42,083 nt of DNA, taken from Verrucomicrobiota bacterium. Lineage in GTDB: Bacteria > Verrucomicrobiota > Verrucomicrobiia > Verrucomicrobiales > Akkermansiaceae. How positions within the stretch are numbered: position 1 is the first letter of the stretch; every line of letters begins with the position of its first letter. The stretch is taken from positions 1-42,083 of the forward strand of contig RDYP01000022.1 in the NCBI GenBank assembly GCA_004293445.1. The letters are read 5' to 3'. The position numbers were made by a program, and so were the translations under genes. The notes under the pieces are model-generated. The model ran no database searches, was not told the DNA's origin, and worked only from the letters and a program-made list of their open reading frames with translations. This document shows positions 16,669-25,707 of the stretch, one piece after another.

Positions 16669-17883
16669 TCAGTCCCGCTTCGCCACCGCCACCCCTTGAT
16701 AGAAAAACGCCAGCACCGGCACCGTCAAAGCGATGCAAGCGGCCTGCACCCACCAGTATGTCGTCCAGCCACCCTGCCCACCCAGCACTGTGAACTGGTG
16801 CAATCGACTCGCGATCAGCGTTCCTAACAGCGAGCCCAAACCATTGCTGGCCAGCGACAACAAACCCTGCGCTTGGCCACGCATCCCGGGCTCGACCCGA
16901 CGATCCAGAAAAAGCTGACCGGTGATGAAATACAGCGTGTAGCACATCCCGTGGAGCCCGATCCCCCACAGCAGCCAATTCATCGACCCGCATATCCCCG
17001 ACACCGCATAGAACCCATAGCGCACGGCAGAAAGCACCAGCGCGACCATCAATACCGTTTTCACCCGGAAGCGATTCATCACCAGGGGCATCAAGAGCAT
17101 TGCTCCGATCTCGCTGATCTGCCCGATCGTCATCGTCGCCGCCGCGGTTCGATTTCCCATCGCCTGCAGATAAAGCGGGGTGTGCAAGAAGAAGGCCGCC
17201 AGCGGGATGCTCAGCATCACAGTAACGGAAAAAAACACCAAGTGGTCGCGCTCCTTCAAGAGGCGGAAAGCGTCCAGCCCCAGCAGACTCCGCAACGAGC
17301 GGGCGCTGCCCATCGGCGGAGTATGCGGAAGGAAAAACGACACCAAGCCGCCGACAAATCGAGTGGCGGCCGCGGCGTAACCGGCGACCGCGGATTGATC
17401 GGCGTGCAGCACGTGACTCGTCATGAATCCAGCCGCCATCCAACCCAGCGTCCCTCCCAAGCGGACCAGCGGAAATTCCCGCTCACCCGACTTCAAGTGA
17501 ACCATCGAAATACTCGCCAACATCCCCCACATCGGCGCGGCAACGATCGAACTGGCAGTCAAAAGTCCGATGAACCACCACGGCGATCCTCCATGATCAA
17601 GCGTCCAAAAAGCCCCGGCAAGCAGCACCGCACTGATCAGCCCGATCCACCCGAAAACCTTTTGGGCGGGGTAATGATTGTCAGCCAGCGCCCCCAGGCA
17701 AAGCGGCGAAACCAATGATGCTACCGGCCCGGCGAGAAAGGCCCAGCCCGCCCACTTGGCGGCCAAGCCCTTCGCCACGAGGATGTTCGACAAGGCCGGG
17801 ATGTAATAGCCCGGCGACATTCCCAACATGAAAAACACCCCAAACAGCCCCGCGACGACCATCGGCAGCGTTCGGGGCGACAT
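16669..17883 (-). CDS. MFS transporter, nucleoside:H+ symporter-like
   Basis: The product is about 404 aa with twelve hydrophobic segments. It begins TLPMVVAGLFGVFFMLGMSPG and has the loop ADNHYPAQKVFGWIG between early helices, MWGMLASISMVHL, RLGGTLGWMAAG and a C-terminal half with GLHGMCYTLYFITGQLF and MRGQAQGLLSL. The GTLGW and R/Q-rich segments resemble the nucleoside:H+ symporter (NupG/LacY-like) branch of the major facilitator superfamily. The substrate is uncertain. The start at MSPRTLP (17883) fits the family; an upstream ATG at 17955 would add 24 residues. proA begins the minus-strand run just upstream, 75 bases away. Confidence 0.82.
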   Translation of the reverse strand: MSPRTLPMVVAGLFGVFFMLGMSPGYYIPALSNILVAKGLAAKWAGWAFLAGPVASLVSPLCLGALADNHYPAQKVFGWIGLISAVLLAGAFWTLDHGGSPWWFIGLLTASSIVAAPMWGMLASISMVHLKSGEREFPLVRLGGTLGWMAAGFMTSHVLHADQSAVAGYAAAATRFVGGLVSFFLPHTPPMGSARSLRSLLGLDAFRLLKERDHLVFFSVTVMLSIPLAAFFLHTPLYLQAMGNRTAAATMTIGQISEIGAMLLMPLVMNRFRVKTVLMVALVLSAVRYGFYAVSGICGSMNWLLWGIGLHGMCYTLYFITGQLFLDRRVEPGMRGQAQGLLSLASNGLGSLLGTLIASRLHQFTVLGGQGGWTTYWWVQAACIALTVPVLAFFYQGVAVAKRD

Positions 17884-17958
17884 GGAGGCGGGCACGCGGG
17901 CGACGCTACCCGCAGCCCTCCACGAGGCAAGCGCGGCGCACAGCCCGGCCAGCAAAAG

Positions 17959-19224
17959 TCACGAACCCTTGGTCTGACCCGAGCCGCGAACCCGATACTG
18001 ATAGCTCGTCAACTCACGCAAACCCATCGGCCCGCGAGCGTGGAGTTTGTCCGTGGAAATTCCGATCTCCGCACCAAAGCCGAATTCCTCCCCATCGGCC
18101 AAGCGCGTCGAGACATTGTGGAAGACACAGGCGGAATCACAGCCCGCCAGAAAGGCATCCGCCGCGGCCTCGTCGTCACTGACGATGCACTCGGTGTGAT
18201 GGGAGCCATGGGCATTGATGTGCTCAACCGCTTCTTCCAGCGAATCGACGATTTTCACGGAAAGGATAAGGTTCAGGTATTCGGTCACCCAGTCCTCCTC
18301 AGTCGCAGGCACGGCATCGATGATCGCGCGGGTCCGCTCGCAGCCGCGCAGCTCGACACCCTTTTCTCGCAAAGCCGCGGCAATCGCTGGCAGGTGGCTT
18401 TCCGCCACAGTGGCATGAACCAACAAGGTCTCGAGGGCATTGCAAACGCCGGTCTTCTGGGTCTTGGAATCGACCGTCAGCTTCACCGACATGGGGAGAT
18501 CTGCGGCTTCATCCACGAACAGATGGCAGATCCCGTCGTAGTGCTTGATCACCGGCATCCGCGCCTGCGAGACGACCGTCTCGATCAAGCCCTTGCCCCC
18601 GCGCGGAATGATGAGATCAAGCCACTTGTCCATCTGGCACAGCGCGCTGACGCTGGATCGGTCGGTGAAAGGAACGAGTTGAATCGCGTTCGCCGGCAAG
18701 CCCACCCGCTCACCGCCACCTTGCAAGGCCGCGGCGATCGCACGATTGCTATGGATGGCCTCCGACCCACCGCGCAGGATCGTCGCATTCCCAGTCTTGA
18801 AACAAAGCACAGCCGCATCGCTGGTAACATTCGGCCGACTTTCGAAAATGATCCCGATGGTGCCAATTGGCACCCTCACCTGCTGCAAACGCATGCCGTT
18901 CGGACGGCTCCACTCTTCCATCACCTCGCCCACCGGATCGGGCAGCGCGGCGACTTGCTCGATGCCCCCCGCCATGGCGTCGACCTTTTTTTCGTCTAGC
19001 TTGAGTCGCTCCAGCATCGGCTTCGACAGGCCCTTCGCCTCGCCCGCTGCGAGATCGAGGGCGTTGGCGGCCAGAATTTCCGACGTGCGAGCCCGCAACT
19101 CGGCGGCCATCGCGAGAAGGATCGCGTTCTTGGTCCCGGTCGACAGTTGGGAAAGCCGGTGCGCTGCCGCACGGGCATTGCGGGCAAGGATTTCCACGGC
19201 AGAGAAAACTTCAGCGTCGGTCAT
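17959..19224 (-). CDS. proA: Glutamate-5-semialdehyde dehydrogenase
   Basis: The product is 421 aa, as usual for ProA (gamma-glutamyl phosphate reductase). Conserved segments are GTIGIIFESRPNVTSDA, FKTGNATILRGGSEA, IIPRGGKGLIE, VIKHYDGICHLFVDE, the catalytic Cys in KTGVCNALETLLVH, and AHGSHHTECIV near the C-terminus. It reduces gamma-glutamyl phosphate with NADPH in proline synthesis. The start at ATG 19224 (MTDAEVFSAVEIL) was chosen because ProA homology begins there; an open frame extends to 19407 without homology. proB is not in the window. It lies downstream of the rplQ terminator and so has its own promoter. Confidence 0.95.
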   Translation of the reverse strand: MTDAEVFSAVEILARNARAAAHRLSQLSTGTKNAILLAMAAELRARTSEILAANALDLAAGEAKGLSKPMLERLKLDEKKVDAMAGGIEQVAALPDPVGEVMEEWSRPNGMRLQQVRVPIGTIGIIFESRPNVTSDAAVLCFKTGNATILRGGSEAIHSNRAIAAALQGGGERVGLPANAIQLVPFTDRSSVSALCQMDKWLDLIIPRGGKGLIETVVSQARMPVIKHYDGICHLFVDEAADLPMSVKLTVDSKTQKTGVCNALETLLVHATVAESHLPAIAAALREKGVELRGCERTRAIIDAVPATEEDWVTEYLNLILSVKIVDSLEEAVEHINAHGSHHTECIVSDDEAAADAFLAGCDSACVFHNVSTRLADGEEFGFGAEIGISTDKLHARGPMGLRELTSYQYRVRGSGQTKGS

Positions 19225-19412
19225 AGGATCGAAGGGTCTGGCAGAGGAGGGTGGGATCAGCGGGCAACACGCGGCGGCGGACACTTCCCATCGCTTGCCA
19301 CCGGCCCGATGGCAACCGCCGTTTTTCAAAGAGAGCACGGGATCGGAGGGAAGATGGCGATGCCGGATTCGGAGCACACCCTCTCGCGGGGGCAAATCGC
19401 CCGCCATCCCAC

Positions 19413-19448
19413 AAAAAAAGCACCCGACGGATCAAACCGCCGGGTGCT
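19413..19448 (-). terminator. Intrinsic terminator after rplQ
   Basis: On the minus strand AGCACCCGGCGG (19448-19437) pairs with CCGTCGGGTGCT (19430-19419) around a six-base loop. The stem is 12 bp with a single G-T pair, and a run of Ts follows (19418-19413). It lies about 26 bases after the rplQ stop and closes the rpoA-rplQ transcript. Confidence 0.93.
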
Positions 19449-19473
19449 CGCAAAACTCAGGTTCCGTGTCGGA

Positions 19474-19923
19474 TTACTCCGCCACAGCGGCCTCCGCATT
19501 CTTCTCAGCGGGGGCTTCCGCTTCGCTCGCGGCAGCCGGCTCAGCGTCGACCACTGCCGTATCGGCGGGCTGATCGACCCACTCGATGATCGCCATGAGC
19601 GCGGAATCCGTCATGCGGGCTCCGAGCTTGGTGATCCGGCAGTAGCCACCCGGGCGGTCCTTCGACAGCGGGGCGACTTCGTCGAAAAGCTTCTTCGCGA
19701 TGTCCTTCTGGCGAAGGAAGGCGACAGCCTGGCGGCGAGCGTGGAGATCTCCCCGCTTGCCGAGGCCGATCATCTTCTCAGCGACCGGGCGGAGAGCCTT
19801 GGCCTTGGCGAGCGTGGTGCGGATGCGACCGTGCTCGATCAGGCTGCAGGCGAGGTTGGCAAGCAGCGAGCGCCGGTGTGAGGCGGTGCGCTTGAGCTTG
19901 GTGGTGTTGCGGCGATGTCTCAT
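19474..19923 (-). CDS. rplQ: 50S ribosomal protein L17
   Basis: The product is 149 aa. The L17 core [42 protein letters not shown] and VRPVAEKMI-like [16 protein letters not shown] are clear. Unlike the usual 115-130 aa protein it carries an acidic, alanine-rich tail ([21 protein letters not shown]), which is common in some phyla and probably flexible. It starts 21 bases after rpoA and is followed by an intrinsic terminator. Confidence 0.96.
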   Translation of the reverse strand: MRHRRNTTKLKRTASHRRSLLANLACSLIEHGRIRTTLAKAKALRPVAEKMIGLGKRGDLHARRQAVAFLRQKDIAKKLFDEVAPLSKDRPGGYCRITKLGARMTDSALMAIIEWVDQPADTAVVDAEPAAASEAEAPAEKNAEAAVAE

Positions 19924-19944
19924 CGGGTGCGTTCCCTTTCTTAA

Positions 19945-21027
19945 TTAGTCGTCGAGGTTCTGGGCGATCAGGTCGGCAAGACCCACTGGGGCGTCGTCTT
20001 CCACGCCAAGGCGCGGTCCGCGAACGGCCGGGGCCGGTCCGGAAAGCAGCGAGGCATCGAGGGACATTCCGAGGCCGAGGCCCAGTTCGGAAAGCTTGTC
20101 CTTGATCTCGTTGAGCGATTTCTTGCCGAAATTGCGATACTTGAGCATCTCGGCCTCCGACTTGAGGGCCAATTGGCCGACGGAGGTGATGTTCGCGTTG
20201 TTGAGGCAGTTGGCGGCACGGACCGAAAGCTCGATCTCGTTGACCGACATGTTGAGGAGCTTTTTGAGCGCGGCGTTCTCCTCGTTGGACTCGGTCGGCG
20301 CTTCCTCGAAGTCGACGGCGTTCTCGTCGTAATTGACGAACACGTCGAGGTGATGGCGAAGGATCGCGGAAGCCTGCAAAAGCGCGTCTTGCGGGGTGAT
20401 GCGACCATCGGTCCAGATGTCGAGCACCAGCTTGTCGTAGTCAGTCATCTGGCCGACGCGGGTGGTGTCCACCGCATACTTGACCCGGGTGACGGGCGAG
20501 AAGATCGAGTCGATGGCGATCACGCCGATCGGCTGGTCCTTGCGCTTGTTCTCGTCACCGGTGGAGAAACCACGGCCGACGCGGACTTCGAACTCGCAGT
20601 CGAACTTCACCTTCTTGTCGAGGGTGCAGATGACTTGGTCCTTGTTGACCACTTCGTAGATGTTGTCGCCTTGGATATCACCGGCGGTGATGACGCCCTC
20701 TTTTTCGACCTTGATGGTCAGAATGCGGGGCTCCTTGTCGTGGTGGAGAAACTTCACCTTCTTGAGGTTCAGCACGATGTCGGTGACATCTTCGACCACG
20801 CCGGGAAGGCTGGAAAATTCATGCTGCACGCCGGCGATGCGGACGGACGTGATGGCGGCGCCTTCAAGGGAACCGAGAAGCACGCGGCGCAGCGAGTTGC
20901 CGAGGGTGTGCCCGTAACCGCGCTCGAATGGCTCGGCGGTGAACTGGGCGAAGGTCTCGGTGGCGGTGTCCTCGTGCTTGACGAGGCGGTTGGGGAGCTC
21001 GAATCGAGCAAGTTTGGTGGTGGACAT
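19945..21027 (-). CDS. rpoA: DNA-directed RNA polymerase subunit alpha
   Basis: The product is 360 aa, slightly longer than the common 310-340. The N-terminal assembly domain contains PFERGYGHTLGNSLRRVLL, VRIAGVQHEFSSLPGVVEDV and NLKKVKF. The C-terminal domain begins near residue 255 with MSVNEIELSVRAANCLNNAN and LKSEAEMLKYRNFGKKSLNE. A further 35-residue tail (SGPAPAVRGPRLGVEDD and beyond) follows. rplQ is 21 bases downstream. The ribosomal genes usually upstream (rpsM, rpsK, rpsD) are absent; a 243-base gap without genes and then a plus-strand gene lie there, so a local promoter must drive it. Confidence 0.97.
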   Translation of the reverse strand: MSTTKLARFELPNRLVKHEDTATETFAQFTAEPFERGYGHTLGNSLRRVLLGSLEGAAITSVRIAGVQHEFSSLPGVVEDVTDIVLNLKKVKFLHHDKEPRILTIKVEKEGVITAGDIQGDNIYEVVNKDQVICTLDKKVKFDCEFEVRVGRGFSTGDENKRKDQPIGVIAIDSIFSPVTRVKYAVDTTRVGQMTDYDKLVLDIWTDGRITPQDALLQASAILRHHLDVFVNYDENAVDFEEAPTESNEENAALKKLLNMSVNEIELSVRAANCLNNANITSVGQLALKSEAEMLKYRNFGKKSLNEIKDKLSELGLGLGMSLDASLLSGPAPAVRGPRLGVEDDAPVGLADLIAQNLDD

Positions 21028-21270
21028 GCGTTGGTTTGGTTGCCGGGTTACCCTCCTGCGAGCAAGGCACCGACGCTTGCGCGGAAGTGCCTGGAGGACC
21101 GACGGCGGCTTTGCAGCGCTCGCGGGGGCGCGGACTTAACGGGATCACCCGCGGCTTGGCAACGAATTTTTTATGGCAAACGGAAGCCACGAAAGCCCGC
21201 AAATCGGCTCTACGACCCAGGCTACCCTGCATGGCCCCAACAAAAATCGGTTGGCCAAGGAAGGGAATCG

Positions 21271-21573
21271 ATGGCACTTTCTTCCATGAATAGCGTTGAT
21301 ACCTCGCCTTCCATGAAATCGAAGCGCAACCTGACCAGATTCACCTACGAAAACACCGCCTTCCAAGGATGGCGGCTATGCGTAAGCCGCGCGGGGGTGA
21401 CCTTCACCAAGTATTTCTCCGACAAACAATACGGAGGGGGCCGCAAATCCTTGGAAGCCGCCGAAAACACCCTTGCCGAGCTGAAGGCTCTCCTGGAAGG
21501 GGCGCGGCGCGTGAACGGCAAGCTCAGCAACGTCACTCTCAAAAAAGCGGAAAAGCTTCTGGCCAGCCACTGA
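21271..21573 (+). CDS. Small AP2-like DNA-binding protein
   Basis: The product is 100 aa. The central part (GWRLCVSRAGVTFTKYFSD, then YGGGRKSLEAAENTLAEL) has the three-strand plus helix layout of AP2-type DNA-binding domains, as found in phage HNH endonucleases and integrases and in stand-alone bacterial proteins. The N-terminal 22 residues are low complexity; the C-terminal part is basic. The ATG at 21271 follows AAGGAAGGGAA at a proper distance, which decides the start. A second in-frame ATG lies at 21286. It is divergent from rpoA. It could be a small transcription regulator or a relic of a mobile element; the assignment rests on pattern only. Confidence 0.65.
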   Translation: MALSSMNSVDTSPSMKSKRNLTRFTYENTAFQGWRLCVSRAGVTFTKYFSDKQYGGGRKSLEAAENTLAELKALLEGARRVNGKLSNVTLKKAEKLLASH

Positions 21574-21617
21574 TCGCGTCACCCGGCTTGCACGGCGGCC
21601 TAGGGCGTCTTTCTTAG

Positions 21618-23048
21618 ATGCAAATGTCCGCATCCTTCCGCCTGGCGATTCACTGGTTCCGTCGAGATCTCCGGATTCTCGACAATTCCGCGCTCCATGC
21701 CGCGTCCAAGGCTGCTGAATCGGTGCTCCCGGTTTTTGCCGTCAGCAACTGGCGCTCTGAGCACGCTTGGACCGGCCCCAAACGGCAAGCCTTCCTCTGC
21801 CGTAGCCTCGCCTCCCTTGCGAAAAATCTCGAAACCATCCAAGGCCGCCTGCTCATCCGCAGCGGCAAGGCGGACGAGGTATTGGAGCAATTGGTGAAGG
21901 AATCCGGTGCGGATGCGATTTTCTTCAATCGCGACCCCGACCCCTTCGGCCGCGAAATGGAAACCAAGGTGGAGGCCATGGCTGCGCGACTCGGCATTGC
22001 CTGCCGGGGATTCCACGATGTCACTCTGCACGATCCCAACGAGGTGCTGACCCAAGACGGCCGCCCCTACCGGGTTTACACCCCCTACAGCCGAAACTGG
22101 CTCTCACTCGAAAAACCCCAGCCCCACCCGAAGCCCGCGCCGCTTCACAGCCCGGCCGACATCATCTCACAGCCCCTTCCGACACTCGCCCACTGGGGCC
22201 TTGCGGAACCGAGCGAATCCATCGCCGAGGCGGGCGAGCGCGCCGCGTTGGAACGCTTGCGCCAAGCCTGCGAAGGGCGAATCCAGCACTACGGACAGAA
22301 GCGCGACTCTCCCGCCGAAACGGGCACCTCCCGCCTGTCGCAAGATCTGCGATTCGGCCTCTTGTCCGTCCGCACCATCCACGCCCGAGCGATGCAAGCC
22401 AGGGCCAACGCCTCCCACGCCGAAGCACGGGCAAGCATCGATATCTTCATCAAGGAACTGGCCTGGCGGGAGTTCTACATGGCCATCCTCCATCATTTCC
22501 CCATCGTCCTCGACGAGGAATTCAATCCCGACTGGCGCGGCCTTCAGTGGCAGGAGCCCGATGCGAACTTCGAAGCCTGGCAGCAGGGTCGCACCGGATT
22601 CCCGATCGTCGATGCCGGTATCCGCGAACTCCTCGCCACCGGCCACATGCACAACCGGCTGCGCATGATCGTGGCGATGTTCCTCACCAAGGACCTCCAC
22701 ATCGATTGGCGTCACGGCGAGCAATTCTTCATGCGCCACCTGATCGACGGCGAAATCGCATCCAACAACGGTGGCTGGCAGTGGAGCGCCGGGACCGGAG
22801 CCGATGCCGCGCCCTACTTCCGCATTCAAAATCCATGGTCTCAGGCAAAACGCCACGATCCCGATGGCGTTTACACCAAACGCTGGCTGCCGGAATTGGC
22901 CGGAGTGCCCGCCGCCCGACTGCTGGAAGCCCCCAAAGACGGCCGTCCCATCACTCCAGGTTACCCCTTACCCTGCGTCGACCACCAGACCGAACGCGAT
23001 CGCACCCTCGCGATGTTCAAGCGCCACCGCGAGCAGTCCGGCCTCTGA
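21618..23048 (+). CDS. phrB: Deoxyribodipyrimidine photolyase
   Basis: The product is 476 aa, of the class I CPD photolyase and cryptochrome family. The N-terminal alpha/beta antenna-binding domain starts with LAIHWFRRDLRILDNSAL. The FAD domain has KELAWREFYMAIL, TGFPIVDAGIRELLATGHMH, RMIVAMFLTKDLHIDWR and NNGGWQWSAGTGADAAPYFR, which include the tryptophans used for electron transfer and the Asn-Asp pair of photolyases. It repairs UV-induced cyclobutane pyrimidine dimers with blue light. No Shine-Dalgarno is obvious; a second ATG lies at 21624. It is convergent with the protease-like gene, with no bases between them. Confidence 0.94.
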   Translation: MQMSASFRLAIHWFRRDLRILDNSALHAASKAAESVLPVFAVSNWRSEHAWTGPKRQAFLCRSLASLAKNLETIQGRLLIRSGKADEVLEQLVKESGADAIFFNRDPDPFGREMETKVEAMAARLGIACRGFHDVTLHDPNEVLTQDGRPYRVYTPYSRNWLSLEKPQPHPKPAPLHSPADIISQPLPTLAHWGLAEPSESIAEAGERAALERLRQACEGRIQHYGQKRDSPAETGTSRLSQDLRFGLLSVRTIHARAMQARANASHAEARASIDIFIKELAWREFYMAILHHFPIVLDEEFNPDWRGLQWQEPDANFEAWQQGRTGFPIVDAGIRELLATGHMHNRLRMIVAMFLTKDLHIDWRHGEQFFMRHLIDGEIASNNGGWQWSAGTGADAAPYFRIQNPWSQAKRHDPDGVYTKRWLPELAGVPAARLLEAPKDGRPITPGYPLPCVDHQTERDRTLAMFKRHREQSGL

Positions 23049-24059
23049 TCAAGGGCCGGCAGCGGGCTTCAAGCGATCGATCACCGCCCGCAATTCCCCG
23101 GCCGGAATCGCGAAAGTTTCGCTCCGGTTCGCCCGCGCGATGTTCATGCCGTGGCATCGACCATCGATCCCCAGCAGCGGACCACCCATGCCCGCGGCGT
23201 TGGCGAGAATGTCGTGCTGGATGATCCGCGGAAATCCACTGCGCCGCTCCGAGAATCGACCGCTCATCTCGTCGTTCCGGGTCTTCTCTTCCCCGAAAAG
23301 ATCAGCCCGCCCCGAGACGCGGACCTGCAGGTCCAATCGCTCGCCCGCACGTTCGACGACGAGCTTCAATTCATCGCCGACACGCAGCTTGGCGAGACGC
23401 TCATCCAGCGCTTCCCGATCCTTCATCTTCGCTTCTCCCACCGCCACGATCCGATCCCCCGCACGAAGACCAGCCAGCTCGGCACCGCTGCCCTCGTGCA
23501 CCTTCGTCACGACCCAACGATCTCGCTTTTCATCGAGCGTCACCCCGAGCACGACACCGCCCGCCGCCGGAATTTCCCGGGCACTTGCCGAGACGATGCC
23601 GACCTGAACTCTGCGCCGGATCCGAGTGGTCGCCCCATTCGCCACCACCCAAGTCCCACGCGGCAGATCCACATCGCTCTCCACCAAATTCACCGGCTCC
23701 AAGCCCGACGCAGGAACTCGCAACAGCGCGACATCCCACGCCAGATCGACCCCAAGCAGCTCGGGTGAGTCATAAGTCTTCGACCCCACCGTCACCCGAA
23801 GCCCCTCGGCACCATCGATCTCGCTGGCCTTCGTCGCGATCAAACCGTCCGCCGAAAAAACCGTGCCGTAAGCAATTTTCTTCGAACCCTGAAGAATCAC
23901 CGCACTGCTGCGCTGCAAAACCTCCCGTGCCGGTTCGAAGCAAGCGTGCACCGCCAAGCCGTTCGTTCGTCGCGAAGACTCCAGGGTCTGCGCCCACCCC
24001 ACACCGGCGGTCAAGCAGGCCCACAGGACCACCAACATCATCTTCCGATCAACGCTCAC
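23049..24059 (-). CDS. HtrA-like pseudoprotease with inserted PDZ domain
   Basis: The product is 336 aa with a signal peptide (about residues 7-23). A trypsin-like fold is recognisable: DGLIATKASEI replaces the usual DGxILTAAHV, so the catalytic His is Ser79; AWDVALLRV keeps the Asp (Asp109); AAGMGGPLLG replaces GNSGGPLL, so the nucleophile is Met291. A PDZ domain (about residues 165-250) stands before the Ser-site strand instead of at the C-terminus. Catalysis should be impossible, so a scaffold, substrate-sensing or partner role is likely. The GTG start overlaps the upstream active protease gene by 11 bases; an ATG at 24041 is an alternative start. It should be periplasmic. Confidence 0.8.
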   Translation of the reverse strand: MSVDRKMMLVVLWACLTAGVGWAQTLESSRRTNGLAVHACFEPAREVLQRSSAVILQGSKKIAYGTVFSADGLIATKASEIDGAEGLRVTVGSKTYDSPELLGVDLAWDVALLRVPASGLEPVNLVESDVDLPRGTWVVANGATTRIRRRVQVGIVSASAREIPAAGGVVLGVTLDEKRDRWVVTKVHEGSGAELAGLRAGDRIVAVGEAKMKDREALDERLAKLRVGDELKLVVERAGERLDLQVRVSGRADLFGEEKTRNDEMSGRFSERRSGFPRIIQHDILANAAGMGGPLLGIDGRCHGMNIARANRSETFAIPAGELRAVIDRLKPAAGP

Positions 24060-25041
24060 CGAGACGAAGTGTTAGAGTTTCCGATCGACCACTACGAAGG
24101 AAGTCGAAGCGCACCCGATCATCCGGCGCCTTCTCCTTCAGCAATTCCTGAAACTGCTCCTTCGTCGTCAAATCCACGCCATCCATCTTCAGCAGGACGT
24201 CGCCCGCCTTCAATCCCGCCTTCTCCGCCGGAGACTCGCGACCGATCCTCTCAACCTCCAAACCGCCCTCGTCGCGCGCTACGGTGCCCACTCCCAGAAA
24301 ACCTTTCCCCTTTTCCGGCCGCTTCGCGAAGGGCCCTTCGCCGATGAACTCACCTTGAGACATCTCATCCCAGTGCTCGAGAAACTCGCGCAACGGCACA
24401 TGCATGTTCTCCTGAATCCGCTCGCCCACCCGCGAGTGAATGCCGATCAATCGTCCCCTCAAATCAAAAAGCGGACCACCCGAATCCCCGCCAATCAACG
24501 AGCAATCCGACTGCAAGGAATCACTCGCCAGCCGCACCACCCGCCCGAGTCTCACCACCACGCCACGCGCGGCATCAAAGCCCCCGGAATGCCCGAGCGA
24601 ATACACCCAGTCGCCCAGCCGGAAAGAATCCTCACGATCCAACTCCACATGCGGCCACTCGCCGCCCTCCGTAATCCTCGCCATGGCGCAATCACTGTCG
24701 GCGACCAGCCCGAGCGACTCCGCCTTCACCTTTTTCCCGTCTTCAAAAATGACCGTAAGCTCCCTGCCGACACCACCCGTCACGTGCGCCGCGGTTAGGA
24801 TCAAACCGTCCGCCGACACCACAACCCCACTGCCCGATCCCTCGCCCAGGTCGATGCACACCGTGGCACGACGACTCCCGGCCAGAGCCTCCGTGAGATG
24901 CTTTTGAATCACCTCGAGATCGTGCCGATCCTCGGGCACTTGCTTGTCATTGATGTAAGGCCGATCCACCTCGCCCAACGCCATCGCCGGAATCAGCACG
25001 GCGAAAAGAACGGAAGAAATGGCAGTGAAAGAAAACATCAT
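24049..25041 (-). CDS. HtrA/DegP-like serine protease with C-terminal PDZ
   Basis: The product is 330 aa with an N-terminal signal peptide (residues 1-23). The trypsin-like domain has the full catalytic triad: His86 in LTAAHV, Asp117 in ADSDCAMARI and Ser187 in GGDSGGPLF. A PDZ domain occupies about residues 245-328 (FLGVGTV, ESPAEKAGLKAGDVLLKMDG). It should act in the periplasm as a quality-control or signalling protease. It lies in a minus-strand run with a methyltransferase gene 15 bases upstream and a catalytically dead relative overlapping its end by 11 bases, which suggests that the two proteases work together. Confidence 0.88.
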   Translation of the reverse strand: MMFSFTAISSVLFAVLIPAMALGEVDRPYINDKQVPEDRHDLEVIQKHLTEALAGSRRATVCIDLGEGSGSGVVVSADGLILTAAHVTGGVGRELTVIFEDGKKVKAESLGLVADSDCAMARITEGGEWPHVELDREDSFRLGDWVYSLGHSGGFDAARGVVVRLGRVVRLASDSLQSDCSLIGGDSGGPLFDLRGRLIGIHSRVGERIQENMHVPLREFLEHWDEMSQGEFIGEGPFAKRPEKGKGFLGVGTVARDEGGLEVERIGRESPAEKAGLKAGDVLLKMDGVDLTTKEQFQELLKEKAPDDRVRFDFLRSGRSETLTLRLGER

Positions 25042-25056
25042 GAGGTTCGCGGCAAA

Positions 25057-25695
25057 CTAAGCAGCACCCGATGGCTCCGCAACCTCCGGATTCCCCGGAC
25101 TCCTTCGCCGGAAAACCACCCGCCACTCCCGCCCCTCCCTCCCGGGATAAGCCCTCGAAGGCACACGCTCCGACAGCCGTTCGAAGAACGGAGCAAATAG
25201 CGCCTCGATCTCCTCCCGCCGCGACTCGAAAGGCGGCCCCTTCGCCTCCTCACCCTCGTCCCACGGCGTGAGAAAGAACAGGCCCACCAGATGACCACCC
25301 GGCGGCAGGATCTCCGCCATCGCCGCCGCGTAGGAAGACCGCAAGGAGGGGTCGATCGCACAAAAACAGGTGTGCTCCCAGATGGCATCGAAGTCGCGCC
25401 CGACCCGCCACCCGCGCGCGAACAAATCACCCGTCACGTAATCCTCCCCACCCACCCGCGCCACGGCACGGGCCCGCTCGATCGCCGTCGGCGACAAGTC
25501 CAGCCCTGTCGCCGGGATCCCGCACCGCGCCAATTCCCGCACGTCGTGACCACTGCCACAACCGGGGACCAAAACCCGCCTCGCCCCCAGCAAAACGCAA
25601 GCAGGATCCTCCAGATACTCGCTCAAGGGCGGCGCCCCATAACCCTTGTCCCAGGGAGTATCCGAAGCACGCCAGCGTTGTTCCCAATCCGTCAT
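25057..25695 (-). CDS. TPMT-family SAM-dependent methyltransferase
   Basis: The product is 212 aa of the thiopurine S-methyltransferase family. It has the N-terminal WEQRWRASDTPWDKGYGAPP, the SAM-binding VLVPGCGSGHDVRELA, then GLDLSPTAIERA and the family's FDAIWEHTCFCAIDP. Bacterial members methylate small thiols, halides, selenium or tellurium compounds; the substrate here is unknown. It is cytoplasmic. It sits 12 bases downstream of a membrane protein gene and 15 bases upstream of an HtrA-like protease gene, so it belongs to a five-gene operon of mixed content. Confidence 0.88.
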   Translation of the reverse strand: MTDWEQRWRASDTPWDKGYGAPPLSEYLEDPACVLLGARRVLVPGCGSGHDVRELARCGIPATGLDLSPTAIERARAVARVGGEDYVTGDLFARGWRVGRDFDAIWEHTCFCAIDPSLRSSYAAAMAEILPPGGHLVGLFFLTPWDEGEEAKGPPFESRREEIEALFAPFFERLSERVPSRAYPGREGREWRVVFRRRSPGNPEVAEPSGAA

Positions 25696-25707
25696 GGCTT
25701 CATCGCG

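Noticed and set aside
20173-21573. Long open plus-strand frame across rpoA
   Set aside because: It runs antisense to rpoA for most of its length, as expected in GC-rich DNA. Only the part from 21271 has its own start signal and a plausible domain.
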